Shown here: one piece after another, positions 18,859 to 27,334 of the stretch
Position numbering within the stretch: position 1 is the stretch's first letter
Layout of the letters: every line of letters begins with the position of its first letter
From: RH-AL1 sp965198485
GTDB lineage: Bacteria > Pseudomonadota > Alphaproteobacteria > Rhizobiales > Beijerinckiaceae
Assembly (NCBI GenBank): GCA_965198485.1
Contig: CBDAPQ010000005.1
Location: forward strand, 3,100,001-3,164,000
Direction: 5' to 3'
DNA length: 64,000 bases
Position numbers and translations under genes: made by a program
The notes under the pieces: model-generated
Seen by the model: the letters and a program-made list of their open reading frames with translations, nothing else
What the model was told of the DNA's origin: nothing
Database searches by the model: none

Positions 18859-19653
18859 CTACTGCACCAGCTTCGGCCCGCTGGCCCGCGGCGTCTCGTT
18901 CTCCTGCATGATGCCGAGGCGGCGCGCGACCTCGGTGTACGCCTCGACCAGGCCGCCCATGTCGCGGCGGAAGCGGTCCTTGTCGAGCTTGTCGTTGGAC
19001 TTGATGTCCCACAGCCGGCACGAATCGGGCGAGATCTCGTCGGCGACGACGATGCGCATCATCTCGCCTTCCCACAGCCGCCCGCATTCCATCTTGAAGT
19101 CGACGAGGCGGATGCCGCAGCCGAGGAAAAGGCCGGAGAGGAAGTCGTTGACGCGGATCGCCAGCGCCATGATGTCGTCGATCTCCTGCGGGCTCGCCCA
19201 GCCGAAGGCGGTGACGTGCTCTTCCGACACCATGGGGTCGTTCAGCGCGTCGTTCTTGTAGTAGAACTCGATGATCGAGCGCGGCAGCTGCGTGCCCTCC
19301 TCGATGCCCAGGCGCGTGGCGAGCGAGCCGGCGGCGACGTTGCGCACTACGACCTCGAGCGGCACGATCTCCACTTCGCGGATGAGCTGCTCGCGCATGT
19401 TGAGGCGGCGGATGAAATGCGTCGGCACTCCAATGTCGTTGAGGTTCTGGAAGATGAACTCGCAGATGCGGTTGTTGAGCACGCCCTTGCCGTCGATGAT
19501 CTCGTGCTTCTTGGCGTTGAAGGCGGTGGCATCATCCTTGAAATGCTGGATGAGGGTACCCGGCTCCGGGCCCTCGTAGAGCACCTTGCCTTTGCCTTCA
19601 TAGATGCGACGGCGGCGGTTCATGGGGATCAACTTTGGCTTGAGATGGTCCAT
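18859..19653 (-). CDS. purC: Phosphoribosylaminoimidazole-succinocarboxamide (SAICAR) synthase
   Basis: 264 residues from ATG 19653. Condenses CAIR with aspartate in purine synthesis. Signatures are IYEGKGKVLYEG, the KDDATAFNA motif, IPLEVVVRN (here VPLEVVVRNVAAGS), and the Asp-binding VSEEHVTAFGW; DEISPDSCRLWD closes the ATP site. A second possible start at 19623 (MNRRRRIYEGK) matches where many orthologues begin; the upstream ATG has AGGAG 11 bases before it. The upstream 19654-19879 interval is a divergent promoter region shared with xerC. Confidence 0.95.
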   Translation of the reverse strand: MDHLKPKLIPMNRRRRIYEGKGKVLYEGPEPGTLIQHFKDDATAFNAKKHEIIDGKGVLNNRICEFIFQNLNDIGVPTHFIRRLNMREQLIREVEIVPLEVVVRNVAAGSLATRLGIEEGTQLPRSIIEFYYKNDALNDPMVSEEHVTAFGWASPQEIDDIMALAIRVNDFLSGLFLGCGIRLVDFKMECGRLWEGEMMRIVVADEISPDSCRLWDIKSNDKLDKDRFRRDMGGLVEAYTEVARRLGIMQENETPRASGPKLVQ

Positions 19654-19879
19654 GGGGCCGTGGCTCCTGTCGGTGGCCTCGGGTCGTGCCGGGCGTTTCG
19701 CGACAAGCTTGCGCGAAGCGGCACGCCGGGCGGCGGCGCGTACTCTGCGCTTGCATGCCTCGGTTCGTCCGTCCGTAGCCGGTTCCGAAGGTCGACACAA
19801 CCATATATGCTTCCTCTCAGGAAGGCCTGCCACGAGGCATGGTTACCCTTCGGAGAGATCGCCATGGCAGGCTCGGCCC

Positions 19880-20860
19880 ATGTCAGACGGGGCTCCCATG
19901 ACTGAAGAGATCGTGCTCGCCTTCCACCCCGCCCTTCCCGACCTCGCGGCGGCGGCGCAAGGCTGGCTCCGCCACATCGGCGCCGAGCGGCGCATGTCGG
20001 CGCTCACGTCCGACGCCTATGCCCGCGACCTGCGCCAGTTTCTCTCCTTCCTCGGCGAATATCATGGTGAGCGCCCTGGCCTTGCCGCCATCGACGCGCT
20101 CGCCGCGACCGACATCCGCGCCTTCCTCGCCAAGCGCCGGCAGGGCGGCGTCGGCAACCGATCGCTGCTTCGCCAGCTCGCCGGCATCCGCTCCTTCGCT
20201 CGCTTCTGCGAGCGCGAGGGCCTCGCCAGCACCAGCGCGCTCTCGGCGGTACGCGCGCCGAAGCTGGCGCGCTCGCTGCCCAAGCCGCTCAGCCCGACGC
20301 TGGCGGTGGACGTGGTCAACGGCGACGGCTTCGCCGGCGAGAGCCGGCCGCCGTGGACGCTGGCGCGCGACACCGCCGTACTCGCCCTGCTCTACGGCGC
20401 CGGCCTGCGCATCTCCGAGGCGGTCGGCATCAGCCGGCGCGACGCGCCCGTCGGCGACATCGAGGCGCTGACCGTCGTCGGCAAGGGCCAGAAGACCCGT
20501 CAGGTGCCGATCATCGCGCCGGTGCGCCGGGCGGTGGAGCGCTACCTCGCGCTCTGCCCCTACCCGCTGTCGACCGAGGGGCCGCTGTTCATCGGCGAGC
20601 GCCGCGGCGCGCTCTCGCCTCGGATCATCCAACTCGCCATCGAGCGGCTGCGCGGGGCGCTCGGCCTACCTGACAGCGCCACGCCGCACGCGCTGCGCCA
20701 CAGCTTCGCCACGCATCTGCTCTCCCGCGGCGGCGACCTCCGCACCATCCAGGAGCTACTCGGCCACGCCTCGCTGTCGACGACGCAGATCTACACGGCC
20801 GTCGATTCGGCGCGGCTGCTCGAGAGCTACCGCGCCAACCACCCGCGCGCGGCGGGGTGA
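19880..20860 (+). CDS. xerC: Tyrosine recombinase XerC
   Basis: 326 residues. Site-specific recombinase that resolves chromosome dimers at dif, together with XerD. An N-terminal SAM-like DNA-binding domain (about 20-115) precedes the catalytic domain with Arg in GAGLRISEA, Lys in VVGKGQKTRQVP, H-A-L-R-H, the second His in LLGHASLSTTQ and Tyr in TQIYTAVD. All five catalytic positions are intact. ATG 19880 or 19898 are both possible. Placement beside purC rather than in an integrated element argues for the housekeeping enzyme, not a phage integrase. Confidence 0.92.
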   Translation: MSDGAPMTEEIVLAFHPALPDLAAAAQGWLRHIGAERRMSALTSDAYARDLRQFLSFLGEYHGERPGLAAIDALAATDIRAFLAKRRQGGVGNRSLLRQLAGIRSFARFCEREGLASTSALSAVRAPKLARSLPKPLSPTLAVDVVNGDGFAGESRPPWTLARDTAVLALLYGAGLRISEAVGISRRDAPVGDIEALTVVGKGQKTRQVPIIAPVRRAVERYLALCPYPLSTEGPLFIGERRGALSPRIIQLAIERLRGALGLPDSATPHALRHSFATHLLSRGGDLRTIQELLGHASLSTTQIYTAVDSARLLESYRANHPRAAG

Positions 20861-20867
20861 GGATGGC

Positions 20868-21017
20868 CTACTTGGTCGAGACCAGCCAGGCGACGACGAA
20901 GAGGACGATCACAAGCGCGACGCTGGCGACGAGGACATAGATGACCTTCGGCCGGTTGGTGCCCTGACGCGCCTCGACCTGGTTCTTGCTGATGTCCGCG
21001 TTCGGATCCGACGCCAT
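20868..21017 (-). CDS. Small single-pass membrane protein
   Basis: A 49-residue open frame on the minus strand, ATG at 21017 and TAG at 20868-20870. It begins MASDPNADISKNQVEARQG, a polar N-terminus, followed by a basic N-R-P-K and one strongly hydrophobic segment (VIYVLVASVALVIVLFVVAWL, about 25-45) and a short V-S-T-K tail. Upstream GAGGGCG/CGAG gives a plausible ribosome site. Topology N-in with a positive-inside hinge is consistent. It sits in an otherwise empty gap between xerC and mdh. Function unknown. Confidence 0.6.
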   Translation of the reverse strand: MASDPNADISKNQVEARQGTNRPKVIYVLVASVALVIVLFVVAWLVSTK

Positions 21018-21120
21018 CTCGTTCGCCCTCTGGTGGTCTCGACGGAGCCTTAGCCTGCCGACGCGACGGCGGGAATAGCCGAGCCGACGGAAAGGTGCAG
21101 CTGCGGCGAGGTGGACGACT

Positions 21121-22086
21121 TCAGTTGGCGAAGGCCGGGTTGATGCCCTTGCAGGCCTCGACCAGCGTCTTCACCGAGGCGATTGACTTCTCGAACATCG
21201 CCTGCTCGCTCTCGTCGAGTCGCACCTCGACGACCTTCTCGACGCCGTTGGCGCCGATCACCACCGGCACGCCGCAATAGATGTTGGAGAGCCCGTACTC
21301 GCCGTTGAGCTGGGCGGCGCAGGGCAGCACCCGGCGCTTGTCCTTGAGGTAGCTCTCGGCCATGGCGATGGCGGAGGCCGCCGGCGCATAGAAGGCCGAG
21401 CCGGTCTTCAGGAGGTTGACGATCTCGCCGCCGCCCTTGCGGGTGCGCTCGACGATGCGGTCGAGCCGCTCCTGGGTGGTCCAGCCCATCTTGACGAGGT
21501 CGGGCAGCGGAATGCCGGCCACCGTCGAGTAGCGCAGCGAGGGCACCATGTCGTCGCCGTGGCCGCCGAGCACGAAGGCGGTGACGTCCTCGACCGAGAC
21601 CTTGAACTCGTCCGAAAGGAAGTAGCGGAAGCGCGAGGAATCAAGGACGCCGGCCATGCCCACGACCTTTTTGGGCGGCAGGCCGGAAGTCTTCTGCAGC
21701 GCCCACACCATGGCATCGAGCGGGTTGGTGATGCAGATCACGAAGGCGTCGGGGGCATGCGCCTTGATGCCGGCGCCGACCGATTCCATCACCTTGAGGT
21801 TGATGCCGAGCAGGTCGTCGCGGCTCATGCCGGGCTTGCGCGGCACGCCGGCGGTGACGATCACCACGTCCGATCCGGCAATGTCCTCGTAGGAATTGGC
21901 ACCGGAGAGATGAGCGTTGAAGCCGTCGACCGGGGCCGATTCGGCGAGGTCGAGCGCCTTGCCCTGGGGCGTGCCCTCGGCGATGTCGAACAGCACGATG
22001 TCGCCGAGCTCCTTCATGCCCGCCAGATGCGCCAGCGTGCCGCCGATCTGCCCGGCCCCGATCAAAGCAATCTTGCTGCGCGCCAT
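21121..22086 (-). CDS. mdh: Malate dehydrogenase, NAD-dependent
   Basis: 321 residues, the LDH-like form of malate dehydrogenase used by alphaproteobacteria. The NAD-binding motif is ALIGAGQIGGTLA (residues 7-19), VTAGVPRKPGMSRDDLL contains the mobile-loop arginines, ITNPLDAMV the conserved Asn, and GGHGDDMVP the catalytic His. Converts malate to oxaloacetate in the TCA cycle. ATG 22086 chosen from the start of the Rossmann strand; the open frame extends further upstream but without conserved sequence. No sucCD or sucAB gene follows in the window. Confidence 0.95.
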   Translation of the reverse strand: MARSKIALIGAGQIGGTLAHLAGMKELGDIVLFDIAEGTPQGKALDLAESAPVDGFNAHLSGANSYEDIAGSDVVIVTAGVPRKPGMSRDDLLGINLKVMESVGAGIKAHAPDAFVICITNPLDAMVWALQKTSGLPPKKVVGMAGVLDSSRFRYFLSDEFKVSVEDVTAFVLGGHGDDMVPSLRYSTVAGIPLPDLVKMGWTTQERLDRIVERTRKGGGEIVNLLKTGSAFYAPAASAIAMAESYLKDKRRVLPCAAQLNGEYGLSNIYCGVPVVIGANGVEKVVEVRLDESEQAMFEKSIASVKTLVEACKGINPAFAN

Positions 22087-22462
22087 AGTGCCACCACGTC
22101 CCGTCGTATCGATGAAGGTTCGGTTCTTGCCCACAAACCTGCCGGGCTGACAAGCGGCCGCTCGGGAGGCGCAGCCCCGGCCAGGCTTTGCTACCTTCAA
22201 CAACACTTTCCTATCGCCTTGATAGGGCATATAAACCGTACGGTGTCATCGATGACGACGCGGTGGTTTGCACCTCCGGCACGCCGGCCGAAACGGCGTC
22301 GGCGTCAGACCCCACGGCTTCGGCGTTCGACCTCTCCGCGAACGCCAGTCTCGGCGAACGGCCTCACCGCAGTCTCGGCCAAGTCGGCGTCCGGCCACCG
22401 ACCGACATCGCCGCGTGGCCGTACGCCGACACTCGCCCAACGACCGCGGCCGGACAAGCGCC
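22087..22462. other. 376-bp intergenic region upstream of mdh, no gene seen
   Basis: No convincing gene. Open frames across it give compositionally biased sequence without a domain. It contains a short hairpin, CCTATC-gcctt-GATAGG (22210-22226), about 125 bp upstream of mdh, and an A/T-richer stretch beside it that could hold the mdh promoter. Between about 22320 and 22420 there are imperfect short repeats around CGCAGTCTCGGC/CCAGTCTCGGC and many GGCG words, suggesting simple-sequence expansion rather than coding. Confidence 0.5.
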
Positions 22463-23533
22463 TCACGCCTCGCTGATGAGGTCGCGCACCTCCGGTCCCG
22501 GCGCGCGGCGGCGGCCGAAGCCGTGGGCCTGCTGCACGGCACGGAACACCTGTGAATACTGACAGTAGGTGGCGATGTTCTCGGCCATCCCCTTGCGTCG
22601 GGCGTCGTCGAGCTTCGACATCTTCGCCGCGGGGCGACCACCCCACATCCAGCCGGACTCCAGCACCTGTCCCGGCGCGGTGGTCGAACCCGCCGCCAGC
22701 AACACGTCGTCCTGCACCCAGGTGTCGTCGGCGAGCACCGCGCCCATGCCGACGAGCGCCGCGTCGCCGATGCGGCCGGGACCCATCGCCACGTTGTGGC
22801 CGATCGTGGTGTCGCGCCCGATCACGATGTCGCCGGCCTCGGCGCGCAGGATCGTGTTGTCCTGGACGTTGGTGTTGGCGCCAACGAAGATCGAGCCGGT
22901 GCCGGCGTGGGCGATGCAGGAGAAGAACAGCGACGAACCCGGCGAGAAGCTGAGCCGCCCGGCCCGTTGCGCGGTGTGGGCGATGAACACCGCGTCGCCG
23001 AAGTCCTGCACCGCGGCGGAGAGTTCGCTTTCGCTGCCGTGGCGTGCCCGCACCGCGGCGGCGCGCTCCGCCAGCTCGCCCGGGGCCAGCTCGCGCACCG
23101 GCTTGGCCGGTGATCCCGCGTAGATCCACCCGCCCCGCAGCTGCTTGCGCGGAAACACCGTCGATCCCGTTTCGATCAGCACGTCGGCGGCCACCGTGGC
23201 GTCGTCGAGGATGACGACGTTCTCCTCGATCACGCAGCGGTCGCCCACCGTGCAGGCGTGGACGACGCAATTGGCTCCCACCGTCACGTCGTCACCGATG
23301 AGGCAGGGCAACATCTCGTGGACGATATGCACGGTGGCGCGGTGGCCGAGGTGCACATTGCGACCGATGCGCACCACGTCGCCGTCGGCGCGCACCACGC
23401 TGTCCTCGCCCAGCGACGCGCCGGCGCCGATCGTGGCGCGGCCGAGCACCGCCGCGCGCGGGCCGGCGAAGACCGGCGCGCCGGCGAAGGTGGGCAGGAC
23501 GTCTTGGAAAGGCAGGACGAGGAAAGGCGGCAC
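22463..23533 (-). CDS. Duplicated gamma-carbonic-anhydrase-like left-handed beta-helix protein
   Basis: 356 residues made of two hexapeptide-repeat (LbH) domains of gamma-CA/YrdA type, about 20-150 and 195-310, each ending with the characteristic G-[SG]-x-[PA]-[AK]-x-x-x signature (AGSPAKPVREL and GGRPAAKMSKL). Comparing zinc ligands with YrdA/Cam: the first half has His69 and His92 but Ala87 in place of the middle His; the second half has His246 at that middle position but Arg230 and Gly251 at the other two. So neither half alone keeps all three ligands. The activity is therefore uncertain. Minus strand, preceded by a divergent bolA-type gene. Confidence 0.8.
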   Translation of the reverse strand: MPPFLVLPFQDVLPTFAGAPVFAGPRAAVLGRATIGAGASLGEDSVVRADGDVVRIGRNVHLGHRATVHIVHEMLPCLIGDDVTVGANCVVHACTVGDRCVIEENVVILDDATVAADVLIETGSTVFPRKQLRGGWIYAGSPAKPVRELAPGELAERAAAVRARHGSESELSAAVQDFGDAVFIAHTAQRAGRLSFSPGSSLFFSCIAHAGTGSIFVGANTNVQDNTILRAEAGDIVIGRDTTIGHNVAMGPGRIGDAALVGMGAVLADDTWVQDDVLLAAGSTTAPGQVLESGWMWGGRPAAKMSKLDDARRKGMAENIATYCQYSQVFRAVQQAHGFGRRRAPGPEVRDLISEA

Positions 23534-23658
23534 GGGGGTTCTCTGGGGATGGGCGACTTACGTCGGGGCCGCCGGGGCGCTTGGCAAGCCGTCGCGCGAA
23601 GGCTCGTCTCGCCAGCCCGCTTGCGCTAAGACGCGAGAAAGCCCGGAGACCTTCACCC

Positions 23659-23895
23659 ATGCCGATGCCCGCCGCCGAGATCGAGCGCCTGATCAAGGCG
23701 TCCCTGCCCGATGCGCAGATCGAGATCATCGACCTCGCCGGCGACGACGACCATTTCTCGGCCATCGTCACCTCGCGCGAGTTCACCGGATTGACCAAGC
23801 TGAAGCAACACCAATTGGTCTACAGAGCACTGGGTGCCCACATGGGTGGCGCGCTGCACGCGCTGCAGCTGCAGACGCTGGAGCCGGCGGCCTGA
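23659..23895 (+). CDS. BolA-family protein
   Basis: 78 residues, the complete BolA fold (alpha-beta-beta-alpha-alpha-beta-alpha). Motifs are IERLIKASLPDAQIEIIDLAGDDDHFSAIVTS and the C-terminal HQLVYRALGAHMGGALHALQLQT, matching the short IbaG/BolA-like proteins that pair with monothiol glutaredoxins in iron-sulfur handling. The H-F-S dyad and the later conserved His in the K-Q-H-Q helix are present. No glutaredoxin gene is adjacent in the window. Confidence 0.88.
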   Translation: MPMPAAEIERLIKASLPDAQIEIIDLAGDDDHFSAIVTSREFTGLTKLKQHQLVYRALGAHMGGALHALQLQTLEPAA

Positions 23896-23920
23896 GGCGG
23901 CGGCGCCGACTCGCCGCCCG

Positions 23921-24661
23921 TCACGCCGCCAACGACGCCGCCGCCTCGAACACGGGACGGGCGAGGACGTAGCCCTGCACGAGGCGCACGCCGAGATCCT
24001 GGATGGTCGCCAGTTCCGCGAGCGTCTCCACGCCTTCGCAGATGGGCACGATGCCGAGGTCGTTGATCATAGTCAGCATGTTCTTGAGGATGACCTGCTT
24101 GACGCGGTCGGTGTCGATGCCGCGGATCAGGTCCATGTCGATCTTCACGAGATCGGGCTGGAAGCGCGACAGCAGGCCCAATCCGGCATAGCCAGCGCCG
24201 AAATCGTCGATCGCGGTCTTGAACCCGACCTCTCGATAGGTCTTCAGGATATGCAGGACGTGGTCCGCGTCGAGCCGCTCGGCCTCCGTGAACTCGAAGA
24301 TGATCTGGTTGAGCGGAAAGCCGGTGCGCCGCGCCGCATCCAGGGTCAGGCGGATGCAGGCGCGCGGTTCGTAGACCGCGTTGGGCATGAAGTTGATGGA
24401 CAGGCCCTGGCCATCTCCCACGGCGCGACGGGCCGCGGCCATCTCGATCGCCTTGGCGCGGCATTGCTGGTCGAAGGCGTAGCGGTTGGCATCGTCGACC
24501 TGCGAGAGGATGGAGTAGGCGCCCTCGCCGTTGATGCCACGCACCAGCGCTTCCTGCGCGAACACCGCTCCCGACCCGAGATCGAAGATCGGTTGGAACG
24601 CCATCGAAAACGGCACGTCGAAGCCGGCGCCGTCGCGACATCCTTTACACGAATGAGTCAT
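23921..24661 (-). CDS. EAL-domain cyclic-di-GMP phosphodiesterase
   Basis: 246-residue, almost pure EAL domain. The EAL signature is at residues 37-39 (QEALVRG); catalytic and metal-binding positions are present: N in INFMPN, E in FEFTEAE, D-D in AIDDFGAGYAGL, K in LVKIDMDLI, E in CEGVET and Q in VQGYV. It is therefore predicted active, hydrolysing c-di-GMP to pGpG. A short N-terminal C-x-x-C (SCKGCRDG) could bind a metal. It is the last gene in a minus-strand run that starts with the PYP gene; the 91-bp gap after the CoA-ligase gene leaves co-transcription likely but not certain. Confidence 0.9.
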   Translation of the reverse strand: MTHSCKGCRDGAGFDVPFSMAFQPIFDLGSGAVFAQEALVRGINGEGAYSILSQVDDANRYAFDQQCRAKAIEMAAARRAVGDGQGLSINFMPNAVYEPRACIRLTLDAARRTGFPLNQIIFEFTEAERLDADHVLHILKTYREVGFKTAIDDFGAGYAGLGLLSRFQPDLVKIDMDLIRGIDTDRVKQVILKNMLTMINDLGIVPICEGVETLAELATIQDLGVRLVQGYVLARPVFEAAASLAA

Positions 24662-24752
24662 CGATTAGCCCCATGGCGGCGTTCGCCCGACGATAGACAC
24701 CTCAAGTTTAAAACCTCGATAATGTCGTCCGATCAAAGGGATGTTCCTTCGC

Positions 24753-25886
24753 TTACCAGTCGGAAAGCTTGCCGAGTGCGTTGCGGGGCAGTCGCGTGCC
24801 GAAACGGAAGTCCACCGGGCGCGCCGGCGCCTCCATCGTCTGCGCGAGCCAGCCGACCAGCGCGGCGCGGAGCAAGTCCTGCGCGACCGACCCATCGGCG
24901 ACGATGAACGCCTTCAGGCGCGATCCTTCCTCGGGCCGCATCAGTCGCACGGCGGCCTCGGCGACACCGGGCCGCTCGCGCAGGGCGACGGCGACCGCCT
25001 CGGGATGGACGTTGGTGCCGCCGACCTGCACCGCGTCGTCAACGCGGCCCGCGGGAACGAAGGCCTCCGCACCGGTGCGCTCGATCATGTCGGGCAAGGC
25101 GGCGCATCTTCCGGCGGCATCGACGAGGCAGGCGCGCCCGTCCGCTTCGGCGAAGGACCAGCGCGGAAGCAGGCGATAGGTGGTCTGCGGCCAGCACCGC
25201 GTCGCGATCCCCGCCGTCTCAGACGAGCCGTAGACTTCGGTCATGCCGCCGAGGCCGGCGCCGATGAGGGCTTCGACGAGGTCGCGCGGGCACGGGGCCG
25301 TGGAGGTCACCCCGAGGACATCCGCGCCGAAGTGCCGGACCACGCGCTCGATCCACGACCAGCGCTCGGGGAAAGCGACGAGGAGGTCGCCGGGCCGCGA
25401 GGCCGCGAGGGCCTCGGTCGCCTCGGCGATGTCGAGGCATTCGGCGTCGAGCGCATCGGGCAGCAGCGCCGTGAAGAGAAAGCCGTAGATGTGGTGTGCG
25501 GGCACGAAGGCCAGCACGCGACGGCAATCACCGAACACACCGGTGAAATGACGGGCTTCGGCCTGAAGATCGACCAGCTCATGGGTGCAGCGCTTGGGCC
25601 GGCCGGTGGTGCCCGAGGTCGTGAACGTGACGGTGCCCAGCCCCCCGTGCCAAGCACCCTCGATGATGTCGAGCCATTCGCCGAAGCGGTCGGAGGCGGC
25701 GAGCGCGTGGTGGCGACCCGCCTCGGCCAGGTCGAACATTTCGCAGGCGGCCGAGCTGATCCACAACGCCTCGAGCGAATCGCAGCCGAGATCGGCCACC
25801 CCGTGTCCGCTGATGCGCGCCTCGTCCAACCAGAGGCCGGGTGGAAGGTGAGGACCGGCCGCGCCGCCGCGCTTGCCGCGCGCCAC
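24753..25886 (-). CDS. p-Coumarate-CoA ligase, photoactive yellow protein activation type
   Basis: Adenylate-forming (ANL) enzyme of the short form linked to PYP. The AMP-binding loop is TFTTSGTTGRPKRCTHE, followed by FVPAHHIYGFLFT, SSTAPCP-type and EVYGSSETAGI (A5 motif) and GRVDDAVQVGGTNVHPE (A8). The terminal PRNALGKLSDW keeps the A10 lysine. It would make p-coumaroyl-CoA for loading on the PYP cysteine. The GTG start at 25886 is the first standard start, but coding-like sequence (R-K-A-L-A-R-V-L-Q-S-L-L-R-A-E-L) continues in frame to a CTG at 25994 that overlaps the cyclase stop (CTGA), so the true start may be there. No tyrosine ammonia-lyase is in the window. Confidence 0.85.
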   Translation of the reverse strand: MARGKRGGAAGPHLPPGLWLDEARISGHGVADLGCDSLEALWISSAACEMFDLAEAGRHHALAASDRFGEWLDIIEGAWHGGLGTVTFTTSGTTGRPKRCTHELVDLQAEARHFTGVFGDCRRVLAFVPAHHIYGFLFTALLPDALDAECLDIAEATEALAASRPGDLLVAFPERWSWIERVVRHFGADVLGVTSTAPCPRDLVEALIGAGLGGMTEVYGSSETAGIATRCWPQTTYRLLPRWSFAEADGRACLVDAAGRCAALPDMIERTGAEAFVPAGRVDDAVQVGGTNVHPEAVAVALRERPGVAEAAVRLMRPEEGSRLKAFIVADGSVAQDLLRAALVGWLAQTMEAPARPVDFRFGTRLPRNALGKLSDW

Positions 25887-25990
25887 CGCCAGTTCCGCCC
25901 GCAGCAGGGATTGCAGGACCCGCGCGAGCGCCTTCCGCCTCGGCGGCGCCGCGGACGCGAGCGCGCTACGTGACGATGGCGCCGCGACGC

Positions 25991-27334
25991 TCAGGCCGCA
26001 GCCTCCATGCCGGGCGCGGCAGCGACGCGGTCGCGTCCCTCGCGCTTGGCGACGTAGAGCGCGGCGTCGGCGGCGGCCAGCACCGATGCGAGGTCGGGAT
26101 TGCGGCCATCGAGGCAGGCGCAGCCGAAGCTCGCGGTGACGCCGAGGCTAACGTCCGGAGTGTCCACCTGGATCGCCGCGATGACTGCCCGTAGCCGCTC
26201 CGCCGTTTCGCAGGCCATGGGCAGGTCCGCCGCCGGCATAAGAACGACGAACTCCTCGCCGCCCAGGCGGGCCAGCGTGTCGCCGGGGCGCAGGGCCGCC
26301 TTGCAACTCGCGCCGACGGCCTTGAGCACCTCGTCCCCGAGCGCGTGGCCGAAGCTGTCGTTGACATGCTTGAAATGATCGATGTCGAGCACGATGACGG
26401 CCGCCGATACGCCGTCGCGCCGGCATTGAGCGGCCTGTCGCTCCGCGACCTCGAAGAAGTGCGCGCGGTTGGCGACGCCCGTGAGATGGTCCGTGGTCAG
26501 CCGCCGCTTGAGCGTGCCGGCGTCGCCCCCCTGCCGCGTCACGGCCCGCATCACGACGGTGAACCCGCCGATCGTGCGGCCTCTCGCGCCAGCCTCCTCG
26601 CGGCAGACCGAGATCAGCCGCTGCGACCACTGCCGCGTTCCGTCCCGATGAGCGCACCAGCCCTCGTCGAGATGCCAACCTTCGCGCGTCGCCAACGCGA
26701 TCTGCTCATCGGTGGTAAGGGCGCCCGACGCCGGATCGGGCGCGTCGAAAAGGCCGAGGCTGCGGCCGACGAGCTCGTGATCCATGAAGCCGGTCTGGCG
26801 TGCCACAGAACCATTGACGTGCTCGATGAGGCCGTTCGCGTCGAGCGAGAGCGCGGCAAAATCCTCGACCCCGCCGATCAGGGAGGAGAACCAGGCTTCC
26901 GCCGCCCTCAGCCGGCGCTCCTGGTGGACCTGCACCGATATGTCGGCGAGCGTCGCCATGAAGCGATCCGGCCCGAGCTTGACCAGCGTGCAGGCCAGCA
27001 CCACGTCGGTCGCGCCCTCGTCGTCCTTGCCGGCGCTATGGGCATCGCTGCGGCCGACGAAGATCCGATGGTTGTCGCAGACCGTGCCCTGCCTCAGCTC
27101 GAAATCCGCGATGATCGCGCGCAAGTCCGGCGCGTAAGGCTCGAGGATCTTGAAGAGGTTCGTCACCTCGTGATTTCGCGCCAGCGGCAGGATCAGCTGC
27201 ATCGCGAGCGGGTTGAGCATCGTCATGTTGCCCTTGCCGTCCAAGGCGACGAGCCCGATGGGGCAGGCATAGAGGAACTGCATGAGTTCCCCGTTCTCGC
27301 GAATTAACGCTTCGGTCGTGCGGCGGGCTACCAT
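25991..27334 (-). CDS. PAS-PAS-GGDEF diguanylate cyclase
   Basis: 447 residues from ATG 27334. Two PAS-like domains (about 12-135 and 146-265) precede a GGDEF domain (about 275-440). The active-site motif is GGEEF at 358-362, and an inhibitory I-site R-x-x-D (RPGD, 349-352) lies exactly five residues before it, so product feedback is expected. The N-terminus has no transmembrane segment. ATG 27334 lies inside the end of the PYP gene: ATGGTAG contains both its start and the PYP stop, a 7-base overlap that implies translational coupling. Predicted to make c-di-GMP in response to the PYP and/or its own PAS ligand. Confidence 0.9.
   Translation of the reverse strand: MVARRTTEALIRENGELMQFLYACPIGLVALDGKGNMTMLNPLAMQLILPLARNHEVTNLFKILEPYAPDLRAIIADFELRQGTVCDNHRIFVGRSDAHSAGKDDEGATDVVLACTLVKLGPDRFMATLADISVQVHQERRLRAAEAWFSSLIGGVEDFAALSLDANGLIEHVNGSVARQTGFMDHELVGRSLGLFDAPDPASGALTTDEQIALATREGWHLDEGWCAHRDGTRQWSQRLISVCREEAGARGRTIGGFTVVMRAVTRQGGDAGTLKRRLTTDHLTGVANRAHFFEVAERQAAQCRRDGVSAAVIVLDIDHFKHVNDSFGHALGDEVLKAVGASCKAALRPGDTLARLGGEEFVVLMPAADLPMACETAERLRAVIAAIQVDTPDVSLGVTASFGCACLDGRNPDLASVLAAADAALYVAKREGRDRVAAAPGMEAAA

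Noticed and set aside
22188..22562. Plus-strand frame in the mdh upstream region
   Set aside because: Biased composition and no motif; it overlaps the gamma-CA gene end and no ribosome site is seen.
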